Below are positions 31,965 to 39,028 of a DNA stretch of 64,000 nt, piece by piece. Source of the DNA: DASQFQ01 sp963730115 (lineage in GTDB: Bacteria > Actinomycetota > Thermoleophilia > Solirubrobacterales > Solirubrobacteraceae); contig CAVSQM010000006.1 of the NCBI GenBank assembly GCA_963730115.1, positions 62,001 through 126,000 of the forward strand, given 5' to 3'. A program made the translations under genes and the position numbers. A model generated the notes under the pieces. The model was given only the letters and a program-made list of their open reading frames with translations, was not told the DNA's origin and did no database searches. Within the stretch, counting starts at the first letter, position 1, and every line of letters starts with the position of its first letter.

Positions 31965-32119
31965 CGAACGTCAACGGCGGCTGGGTGGGAGCGGGTCCGG
32001 CCGAAACTGCGGCGCTGTCCTGCCCAGGGGTCGTATAGCGACCCCTAGGCAGGACGACGCCGAGAAAATCGCCGCGGCCGCTCGAACCCCGGCCCTACCC
32101 AGCCAACCGTTGACGTTCG
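31965..32119. repeat. 155-bp imperfect foldback (inverted-repeat) element
   Basis: The two ends are complementary. CGAACGTCAACGG (31965-31977) matches CCGTTGACGTTCG (32107-32119) perfectly, and next to them GGCTGGGT (31979-31986) matches ACCCAGCC (32097-32104). Inside, GC-rich segments pair partially, and the centre is a near-perfect 17-bp hairpin (32017-32055). The whole intergenic region between two convergent genes can thus fold into one long structured stem. It could be a MITE/REP-like element, a structured RNA or an elaborate bidirectional terminator. No open frame is seen in it. Confidence 0.65.
32017..32055. terminator. strong hairpin, probable bidirectional terminator
   Basis: Arms of 17 bases (32017-32033 and 32039-32055; GTCCTGCC-C-AGGGGTCG against CGACCCCT-A-GGCAGGAC) with one C-A mismatch and a 5-base TATAG loop. 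It lies between the convergent nuclease-like gene and the ABC permease gene. There is no U-tract on either side, so intrinsic termination in the E. coli sense is not assured, but the position and stability fit a transcription end for both strands. Confidence 0.6.
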
Positions 32120-32142
32120 CTCCGTGCGGCCGCGAGCGATCG

Positions 32143-33338
32143 TCACGCTGCCGCGCGGCCGCGCGTCGCGCGCCAGGCGTCGCGGACCTTGATCGCCGAG
32201 CCGGTGCGCAACACGGCGCCGCTGTAGATCCGGCCCGCCAGCGGGATCAGGGCGATCGCCGACACCGCCGTGATCGCGAGCGAGATGAGGATCTCGTAGG
32301 CCGGGGCCTCGCCCAGCGCGATCCGGGGCGGCATCGTGATCGGCGCGGCGAACGGGATGTAGGCCGTCACGTGGGCGAGCGTGCCGTCGGGGTCGTCGAG
32401 CACGATGAACGAGATGAAGAACGAGATGAGGATCAGCATCGTCAGCGGCGTCATCGTCGACTGCAGCTCCTCCTGGCGCGGCACCAGCGCGCCCGCGCAG
32501 GCGAACAGGCCGGCGTAGAACGCGTAGCCGAGCACGAACCAGCCGAGCGCCAGCCCCGCTGCGCCGACGATCTCGCCGTTGACGTCGAGCGCCCCCGACA
32601 AGGTGGCGGCCAACAGGCCCACCCCCGTCATCAGGGCCAGCTGCCCGAACCCCAGCAACCCGAGGCCGATGATCTTCCCCGCCAGCAGGTCCTTGGGCCG
32701 GATCGCGGAGAGGAGCACCTCGACCACGCGCGAGGCCTTCTCCTCCACCACGCCGCTCGCCAGCAGGTAGCCGAACGTCAGAGCTGCGTGTAGAGCACCA
32801 GCACGGCCACGAAGGCGAAGGCGCCCTTGCGGTCGCGCTCCGGGTCGACCGGCTCGACGGTCGTGACCTTGAGCGCCGGCGGATTCAGGGCCTGCCGCAG
32901 CTCCGCGCCCTCCAACCCGGCGGCCCGCAGCGCCTCCGCCTGGCGGACCTGGCGCGAGGCGGCCTGGACGATGCCGACGAGCTGGTCGTCGGGCTCCTCC
33001 TTCGAGCGCAGCTCACCGCCGGACACCACCGCGTCGACGCTGCCGTCGGCGATCGCGTCGCTCGCCTCGGCGGCCGAGAGCCGCTGCACCTTGACCTCGA
33101 CGTCGAAGCCCTGCGCCTGCCCCGCCGCCTCGGCGATCGCGACCGATTGGGCGTCGGTCGCACCGAGCTTGAACTCCTCCGGGTCGCCCGCTCCGAACAG
33201 CGGCGGCAGCACGCAGACGGCGATGATGATCACCGTCGTCACGGCCGTCGAGATGAGGAACGACTTCTCGCGCAGCTTCTGCGAGATCTCGCGCCGCGCG
33301 ACCAGCGAGACCGCCTGGCGCCCCTGCAGACCGTTCAC
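32143..33338 (-). CDS. ABC-2 type transporter permease (NatB-like), one frameshift
   Basis: GTG at 33338 overlaps the ATPase stop (GTGA). The first frame gives the cytoplasmic start (VARREISQKLREKSFLIST), helix 1 (VTTVIIIAVCVLPPLFG), a large extracytoplasmic domain and the beginning of helix 2 (FAFVAVLVLYTQL). The reading continues in another frame from about 32776 with TFGYLLASG, VVEEKASRVVEVLLSAIRP and five more helices. One missing C in CTCTGACG explains the break. VEEKxxRxxEVLLS is the hallmark of NatB/YhaP-type sodium or ABC-2 exporters. With the ATPase it forms a two-gene exporter of unknown substrate. Confidence 0.9.
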
Positions 33339-34228
33339 GCCGCCACCGCCTGGCGGAAGAGCTCGCTCAGCGTCGGCCGCTCGAGGGCGAAGTGCGTGAC
33401 CGTCCCCGCGCCCCGGGCGGCGTCGAGCACCGCCTCGGGCCCGGCGCCGTCGCGCAGCGCCACCAGCAGCCCGTCGGCGCCGCGGTCGACCACCTCGGCG
33501 CCGGGCACGCCCGCGACCCACTCCTCGCCGGCGTCGCGCACGGCCACGCGCACCGTGACGCCGCGCGCGCCCTGCGACCGCAGGTCCTCGACCCGCCCCG
33601 CCGCCACCAGCCGGCCGTCCTTGATGATCGCCACCGACTCGCACAGGCGCTCGACGAGCTCGAGCTGGTGCGAGGAGAACAGCACCGGCACGCCCTCGTC
33701 GGCCAGCCCGCGCAGCACGCCGCTCAGGACGTCGACGCCCACCGGATCGAGCCCCGAGAACGGCTCGTCGAGCACGAGCAGCTCCGGCGAGTGCACGAGC
33801 GCGGCCCCGAGCTGCACGCGCTGCTGGTTGCCCAGCGAGAGCGTCTCCACACGATCACCCGACCGCTCTTCGAGCCCCAGCTGCCCGATCCAGCGGTCGG
33901 CGGCAGCGCCCGCGTCGCTCGGGCTGAACCCGTGCAGCGTCGCGAAGTACGCCAGCTGGTCGCGGACACGCATCTTCGGGTACAGCCCACGCTCCTCCGG
34001 CATGTAGCCGAAGCGCGTCCGCGTCGCAAGATCGACCGGCTCGCCGCGCCATCGGACCTCGCCCGCGTCGGGCTCGAGCACGCCGAGGATGATCCGCATC
34101 GTCGTCGTCTTGCCGGCGCCGTTCGGCCCGACGAACCCGAACAGCTGCCCCGGTTCGACCGTGAACGACAACCCGTCGAGCGCGACCACGTCCCCATACC
34201 GCCGCGCCAGCTCCGCCACTTCCAGCAT
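33335..34228 (-). CDS. ABC transporter ATP-binding protein (NatA-like)
   Basis: 297 residues from ATG 34228. Walker A is GFVGPNGAGKTTTMRIILG. The ABC signature is atypical (LSLGNQQRVQLGAALVHS, with LSLGN for LSGGQ), Walker B is LLVLDEPFSGLDPVG, and the H-loop is FSSHQLELVERL. A C-terminal DUF4162-like accessory domain follows (RVAVRDAGEEWVAGVPGAEVVDR). It energises the downstream ABC-2 permease, to which it is translationally coupled. NatA/NatB-type systems extrude sodium in Bacillus; substrate here is not determinable. Confidence 0.93.
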   Translation of the reverse strand: MLEVAELARRYGDVVALDGLSFTVEPGQLFGFVGPNGAGKTTTMRIILGVLEPDAGEVRWRGEPVDLATRTRFGYMPEERGLYPKMRVRDQLAYFATLHGFSPSDAGAAADRWIGQLGLEERSGDRVETLSLGNQQRVQLGAALVHSPELLVLDEPFSGLDPVGVDVLSGVLRGLADEGVPVLFSSHQLELVERLCESVAIIKDGRLVAAGRVEDLRSQGARGVTVRVAVRDAGEEWVAGVPGAEVVDRGADGLLVALRDGAGPEAVLDAARGAGTVTHFALERPTLSELFRQAVAA

Positions 34229-34284
34229 TCACCCAATGGATAGCGCGTCCGGCCGCCGCATGTCGGTACGGGCAGCCGGAGCTC

Positions 34285-34845
34285 TCAGCGACCGCCTGCC
34301 CCGAAGTTCGTCGTGTAGATCGCCGCCTGCTTGGGCTCCGGCTGCTTCTCGGGCGCGTCGTAGGCCATCCCGATGCCGATCTCGCGGTAGCCCGGCTCGA
34401 GGATGTTGGCGCGGTGGCCGGGGCTCTTCATCCACATCGAGACGATCATCGCCGGGCTGCTCTTCACCGTCTCGCCCCACGCGAGGTTCTCGCCGACGAG
34501 GATCGGCGGGTAGCCCTGGTGGATGATCCGCCGGTCGGGCTGCTCGCCGTCCGGGTTCTGGTGCTCGAAGAAGTTGCGCGCCGCCATGTCGAGCGAGTGC
34601 AGCTCCGCGGCCCGCTGCAGCATCAGGTTCTGCGTCAGCGGTGCCAGCTGCTGCCGGGCGCGCTCCGCGTTGATGAGGCACAGCGTCGCCGCGCGCACCT
34701 GCGCCACGTTGGCCGCGGTCGGCCGCAGCCACGAGCCGGCGCAGCCGTCGACGTCGGGCTTGGCGGCAAGCGCTTCGCGCGGGCCGCCGCCACAGCCGGT
34801 CAGAGCCAGCGTGAGGAGGAGGAAAGCGACGACGGCCCGCACCAA
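34285..34845 (-). CDS. CAP/SCP domain lipoprotein
   Basis: 186 residues. A signal sequence VVAFLLLTLALTGCGGG ends in a lipobox (LTGC), so the mature protein is probably a membrane-attached lipoprotein. The CAP (SCP/PR-1-like) domain follows: LCLINAERARQQLAPLTQN, LHSLDMAARNFFEHQNPDG, VGENLAWGE and MWMKSPGHRANIL, the latter with the conserved His. Function of bacterial CAP proteins is poorly known. Start is TTG 34845 or the adjacent GTG 34842. Confidence 0.88.
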   Translation of the reverse strand: MVRAVVAFLLLTLALTGCGGGPREALAAKPDVDGCAGSWLRPTAANVAQVRAATLCLINAERARQQLAPLTQNLMLQRAAELHSLDMAARNFFEHQNPDGEQPDRRIIHQGYPPILVGENLAWGETVKSSPAMIVSMWMKSPGHRANILEPGYREIGIGMAYDAPEKQPEPKQAAIYTTNFGAGGR

Positions 34846-34874
34846 CGGGGCATCGTCATCGCCAGGCGACGGCT

Positions 34875-35339
34875 TTAGCCGACTTCGGCCGGCTCGTCCT
34901 TGCCCTGCAGGCGCTCGCGGCCTCGCTGGACCGCGGCGATGAACTTCGAGAGGTTGACCTCGAGCGTGTTGAGGATCTCGTCGGCGTAGTCCTCCGCGCC
35001 GAGCCGGATCTCGCGCTCACGGGCGCGGGCGTCCTCGATGATGTCCTCCGCCTGCCGCTCGGCCTGCTTGGTGACCTCCTGCTGCGAGGTCAGCTGCGTC
35101 TGGCGCTCGCGCGCCTCCTTGACGATGCGCTCGGCCTCGCGCTTGGCCTCGGCCAGCATCTCCTGGCGCTCCTTGACGATCCAGCGCGCCTGCTTGATCT
35201 CCTCGGGGATCGTGGCGCGCATCTGGTCGAGGATGTCGTAGATCTCCTCCTGGTCCACGCGCACGGTCCCGGTCATGGGGACCGTCTTGGCGTTGTGGAC
35301 CAGATCGTCCAGCTTGTCGATGAGTACGAGGACGTCCAT
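34875..35339 (-). CDS. SepIVA/DivIVA-like coiled-coil protein
   Basis: 154 residues, almost entirely helical. The N-terminal ~50 residues (VLVLIDKLDDLVHNAKTVPMTG .. VRVDQEEIYDILDQMRATIPEEIKQA) match the plan of the mycobacterial septation protein SepIVA. A coiled coil of Glu/Arg/Ala (KERQEMLAEAKREAERIVKE) follows. Such proteins act in polar growth and septation. The gene lies 17 bases downstream of coaD on the same strand. Assignment rests on the N-terminal pattern; it is shorter than M. tuberculosis SepIVA. Confidence 0.75.
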   Translation of the reverse strand: MDVLVLIDKLDDLVHNAKTVPMTGTVRVDQEEIYDILDQMRATIPEEIKQARWIVKERQEMLAEAKREAERIVKEARERQTQLTSQQEVTKQAERQAEDIIEDARAREREIRLGAEDYADEILNTLEVNLSKFIAAVQRGRERLQGKDEPAEVG

Positions 35340-35356
35340 GGGCGCTCCTGGTTTCG

Positions 35357-35854
35357 TCAGCGGGCGTTGGCTTCCTGCAACCGCGCCGCCACCTCCTCGG
35401 GCACGAGATTGGACACGTCGCCCCCGAAGGTCGCGATCTCCTTCACTCCGCTCGAGGACAAGAAACTGTACTGCGGCGATGCCATCAGGTAGACGGACTC
35501 CACGTCTTCGGCCAGATGGCGGTTGAGCTGGTTCATCTCCAGCTCGTACTCGAAGTCCGAGATCGCGCGCAGCCCCTTGACGATCGCGCGCGCCCCCATG
35601 GAGCGCGCGTAGTCGACGATCAGCACGTCGAAGGTGTCCACCCGCACGTTGCCGAGATGGGCCGTCGCGTTCGCGATGAACGAGCAGCGCTCCTCGGCGG
35701 TGAACAGGCCCTTGTCCTTGCGCACGGACGCGTTGACGACCGCCACGATCAGCTCGTCGAACATCACGCTGGCGCGCGAGATGACGTCGATATGGCCGTT
35801 CGTGATCGGGTCGTAGGAGCCCGGGCAGACGGCGATGCGGTTATCGGGAGTCAT
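35357..35854 (-). CDS. coaD: phosphopantetheine adenylyltransferase
   Basis: 165-residue CoaD, which adenylylates 4'-phosphopantetheine in CoA synthesis. It has the nucleotidyltransferase motifs AVCPGSYDPITNGHIDVISRA and, at the C-terminus, MASPQYSFLSSSGVKEIA (ISSS-type). NASVRKDKGLFTAEER and the YARSMGARAIVKGLRA region are also conserved. The ATG at 35854 overlaps the rsmD 3' end by 14 bases; rsmD-coaD is a classical pair. Confidence 0.96.
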   Translation of the reverse strand: MTPDNRIAVCPGSYDPITNGHIDVISRASVMFDELIVAVVNASVRKDKGLFTAEERCSFIANATAHLGNVRVDTFDVLIVDYARSMGARAIVKGLRAISDFEYELEMNQLNRHLAEDVESVYLMASPQYSFLSSSGVKEIATFGGDVSNLVPEEVAARLQEANAR

Positions 35855-36377
35855 GGATGCGGATCAGGGTGTCGCCGTAGCGGCGCTCGTCTCTGAGTGG
35901 CAGGTCGAGGGGCAGCGGTGCCCGGTGATCGCTCTCGCAGACCACGAGCGCGGACGCTGCCAGCACGTCTGGCAGCGCTTCCGACAGCTCGCGCCCGAGG
36001 CGCTCCGCCAGGCGATATGGCGGGTCGAGAAGGACGAGATCGTAGTGCCGAGTCTCCCCCGGTGCGGCGCGGAGGAACCGCAAAGCGTCCGCGCGCCGCA
36101 CTTCGCCCTCGCCTCCGAGTGCCTCGAGGTTGGCCTTCACGGCCGCCACCGAGGCGGCCGCGGAGTCCACGAACGTCGCGCTGGCGGCGCCGCGCGACAG
36201 CGCCTCGAGCCCGAGCGCGCCCGAGCCGGCGAACAGGTCGAGCACCCGCGCGTCCTGCACGAAATCGCCCAGGATCGAGAACAGCGCCTCGCGGACGCGG
36301 TCCGCCGTCGGGCGGACCGCGGCGCCGCGAGGGGTGGTGAGGCGCCGGCCGCCCCAGCGGCCGGCGACGATCCTCAC
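35841..36377 (-). CDS. rsmD: 16S rRNA (guanine-N2)-methyltransferase RsmD
   Basis: 178 residues from GTG 36377, which overlaps the upstream endonuclease-like stop (GTGA). It begins MRIVAGRWGGRRLTTP and has RPTADRVREALFSIL, VLDLFAGSGALGLEALSRGA (SAM-binding) and the catalytic LLDPPYRL. It methylates G966 of 16S rRNA. The rsmD start being fused in GTGA to an accessory secreted-protein gene is unusual, because recG is normally its neighbour. Confidence 0.95.
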   Translation of the reverse strand: MRIVAGRWGGRRLTTPRGAAVRPTADRVREALFSILGDFVQDARVLDLFAGSGALGLEALSRGAASATFVDSAAASVAAVKANLEALGGEGEVRRADALRFLRAAPGETRHYDLVLLDPPYRLAERLGRELSEALPDVLAASALVVCESDHRAPLPLDLPLRDERRYGDTLIRIHDSR

Positions 36378-37439
36378 TTCAGGCGGAGCGTGGCGGTGAT
36401 CCCCGCGTGGTCGGAGGGGTAGAGGCCGCCGACCTGCTTGGTGCCGACGATGCCCGACTTCACGAGCCTGACCCGCGGGCGCACGAGGATGTGATCGATC
36501 CACGTCTCCAGCGGCTCCGCCGTCGAGCGCAGGTCCTCGGCGAAGCAGCACGTCTTACGACGCGGCAGCGGGTTGCGGAAGCCCTTCTCGATCGCCGAGT
36601 AGTAGGCGCTGGCGTCGCGGCTGGTGCCGCGGTCGTTGGCGTTCTTGCCCGGCGCCGAGTTGAAGTCGCCGACGAGGATCGACTGGCGCTTCTTCGAGCC
36701 CAGCGGCCCGCTCGACTTCACGAGCTCCTTCATCTGGGCGTCGGCCGTCGCCGGGTCGTACGCCTCGAGGTGCGTGGTCACGAAGCGGAACTTGTGCTTG
36801 GCCAGCGTGCCGTCGATGCCGACCCAGCCGCGCTTCTGCTGCGCCAAGCCGACCTGCGTCGGCACGTTGAAGACCTTGCTGGAAGCCTCCGCGGAACGTC
36901 TTGTTGACCTTCATCTTGGAGCCCTTGCGCACCAGGATCACGTCGCGCTGCGTGATGCGGACGTCGTAGCCGAGCGCGGTCGGGGCCTCGAAGTCGAACC
37001 AGTCGCGGCCGGCTGCCTCCTTGTACGGCGTTCCCGCCGCCTTGAGCGCCTTCAGCAGCTCCTTGGTCGAGTCGTAGACGACCTGCGTCGCGGGCGTCGC
37101 CGAGCCGTCCTTGACGCCGTCGGCGCCGCGGCGCCAGACCGTGCCCTCCTGGACGCCGATGACGTCCGGCTTCGCCTTGTCGATCTCGGCGGCCAGCGAC
37201 TTCGCGCGAGCGGGGAAGTCGTTGTTCTGGACGGTCTGGAAGCGCGACGCGGCGGCCTGCTCGAACGTGGCCTGGTCAGGGACCGCGGCGAGTGGGATCA
37301 GGTCCGCACCGAGGTACACGTTGCGGGTCATGACCTTGAGGTCCTGCTTCTTGGCTAGTGCAGCCGCCGGCAGCGCGGCACACGCGCTCAGGGCGACGAG
37401 GAACGCCGCAGCCGTGCGGCGGGGACAGGAAAGTGACAT
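36374..37439 (-). CDS. secreted endonuclease/exonuclease/phosphatase family protein, one frameshift
   Basis: ATG 37439 begins a signal peptide (RRTAAAFLVALSACAALPAAALA). The EEP fold follows: LKVMTRNVYLGADLIPLA (catalytic Asn), DKAKPDVIGVQEGTVW (catalytic Glu) and, after a frame change at about 36883, FRFVTTHLEAYDPATA, SILVGDFNSAPG (Asp-Asn) and YPSDHAGITATLRL (Asp-His). One extra base in CAAGGTCTTC accounts for the shift; the joined product is about 354 residues. It could be a secreted DNase, phosphodiesterase or sphingomyelinase-like enzyme. It sits in the accessory segment between recG and rsmD. Confidence 0.88.
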
Positions 37440-37466
37440 GCGGGCGAGCGTAGCCGAGCGGCTGGG

Positions 37467-37811
37467 CTACGCCGGCTCGACGGCGCTGATGTCCGCCAGC
37501 AGCGGGGCGTCGATGACGGTCCCCGGACCAGGGTTGGTGGCGAACAGCAGGCCCGTCGCGCGGACGCGCTGGTTTTCGAAGCGTTCGCGCTCCTCCGCGC
37601 TGCGCAGGCCCTCGGGTTCCTGCTGGAGACCCAGGTAGACCTTCACGCCGTCGCCCAGCACCAGCGCTGCGTGGCCCTCGTAGAGCGGCTCGGGCGTCGG
37701 TGGTCGCATGCGGACATCCTGCTGCTCGTAGACCCCTTCGACGACGACGTAGGTGCTGAGGTTCGCGCGCACCTCGTCGCCCGAGGTGACGAGTGGAAGC
37801 TCGTCGCTCAC
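37467..37811 (-). CDS. hypothetical protein coupled to the toxin-like gene (candidate immunity protein)
   Basis: 114 residues, acidic, without signal or membrane segments. GTG 37811 overlaps the stop of the upstream toxin-like gene as GTGA. The sequence (YVVVEGVYEQQDVRMRPP, then HAALVLGDGVKVYLGLQQEP and RVRATGLLFATNPGPGTVID) suggests a small beta-barrel of OB-fold character. No family is recognised with certainty. The tight coupling, small size and acidity are typical of cognate immunity proteins; that role is inference. Confidence 0.6.
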   Translation of the reverse strand: MSDELPLVTSGDEVRANLSTYVVVEGVYEQQDVRMRPPTPEPLYEGHAALVLGDGVKVYLGLQQEPEGLRSAEERERFENQRVRATGLLFATNPGPGTVIDAPLLADISAVEPA

Positions 37812-38953
37812 GGCTCGTTCTCGATCACCATCGTGGTCGGCGTCTGGCCGTGCTGGTCGGTCGCCTTGTGCCGCTCATGGAACGTCTGGCCGGCCACCCG
37901 CGTCCCGTAGGTCTCGAACGTCCAGTCGTTGTTCTCGGTGTCCCAGTTCGACACGGAGTAGTTCTCGATCACCACGTTGTCGCGGGTGTCGTCGCTCTGC
38001 ATGATCACGCCGGACCAGTGGAAGTTCCACGTCGACGCCGCGCCGGGCACCGCCGCGCCGCCGCTCGACGTCGTGTAGCCCTGGCCGACGGTCGGCCGCG
38101 CGGCCCGGTTGATCCCGAGCTCCTGGTCGATCTTCCGGCGCTCGGCCTCCGGGCGGGAGTTGTAGTACGAGAGGTAGGCGTTGCCCATCTCGGCGAGCTT
38201 GGCGCCGTACTCCGCGGAGATCGCCTTCTTCATCACCTCGGTCGTCGCCGTGCTCCAGCGGTGCGCGATCGGGGGGAGCTCGGCCTCGCGCTGCGCGCCC
38301 TTGGTCAGCGCGTCCTGGATCTGGTCGGCGTCCGCCTGGTTCTTGGCCGCCAGCTTCTTCGCGCGTTCGCGCGGCAGCCACTTCTTCATGATCCCGGCCT
38401 TCATCTCGTCGGGCGAGCCTGGCGCCACCGCCTTCGCGCCCGCGTCGCTGAACACCGCCTGGCGCTTGAGCTTGCCGACGACCACCGACGCGCTGCGCCC
38501 GCAGTCGGCGTACAGCATCATCCCGTCGCCCTGTGAGCCGTTGACCTTGTTCTTGGCCACGACCTTGCGCAGCTTGAAGCTCGTCGAGTTGTCGTCGTTC
38601 CAGAACGTGGCCTCGCTCGCCGTCTCGACCAGCTCGATGTCGGAGCCGACCGCCCGCAGCGCCGTGTTCGACTTGGCGACCTTGCCCGGCTTCGCGTACA
38701 GCTGGTGGTTGGGATAGCCGACGCGGGTGGCCAGGCTCAGGTCGTCGGCCTGGCGCCACTTGGTCGTCTTGTACTTCTTGATCGAGTAACGCTGCAGCGC
38801 CTGCACCACCGCGCGGTTCCCGGCGGTCCGCTGGAGGGCGAGCGCGCTCGCCGGGCTGAGGCCGCGACCGAGGATCGGACGCGCCGCGGCGGGCCGGGCT
38901 CGTGCTCCGCTCGGCTCGCCTGGTGACTGCGTGTTGACTCTCTCGACCGCCAC
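37808..38953 (-). CDS. probable eCIS-type effector/toxin with papain-like C-terminal motif
   Basis: 381 residues. A basic, Pro/Ala-rich N-terminus precedes LALQRTAGNRAVVQALQR (38-55). The AGNRAV-type motif recurs in actinobacterial proteins linked to extracellular contractile injection systems and DUF4157 toxins. The catalytic-looking part has Cys151 in GMMLYADCGRSASVVVG, His312 in WNFHWSGVIMQSD and NVVIENYS (326-333), then WTFETYGTRVAGQTFHE. The Cys/His/polar order and the VxxENY..YGT..GQTFHE block recall toxin C-termini with a papain-like protease or deamidase fold. No secretion-system structural gene is in the window, so it would be an orphan cargo. GTG start. Confidence 0.68.
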   Translation of the reverse strand: MAVERVNTQSPGEPSGARARPAAARPILGRGLSPASALALQRTAGNRAVVQALQRYSIKKYKTTKWRQADDLSLATRVGYPNHQLYAKPGKVAKSNTALRAVGSDIELVETASEATFWNDDNSTSFKLRKVVAKNKVNGSQGDGMMLYADCGRSASVVVGKLKRQAVFSDAGAKAVAPGSPDEMKAGIMKKWLPRERAKKLAAKNQADADQIQDALTKGAQREAELPPIAHRWSTATTEVMKKAISAEYGAKLAEMGNAYLSYYNSRPEAERRKIDQELGINRAARPTVGQGYTTSSGGAAVPGAASTWNFHWSGVIMQSDDTRDNVVIENYSVSNWDTENNDWTFETYGTRVAGQTFHERHKATDQHGQTPTTMVIENEP

Positions 38954-39028
38954 GGGAACGCGCAGCGAGCCTAGACCGGTCGGGCGGCGGGCGCCAGAGT
39001 CGAGTGGGCGTCCGTCCGGGCAGCCCTG

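Noticed and set aside
31965..32119. Integron attC site or tRNA gene in the foldback region
   Set aside because: The right end GTTGACG does not fit the GTTRRRY core site, no integrase is near, and the T-arm-like GTTCGAG is not embedded in a cloverleaf.
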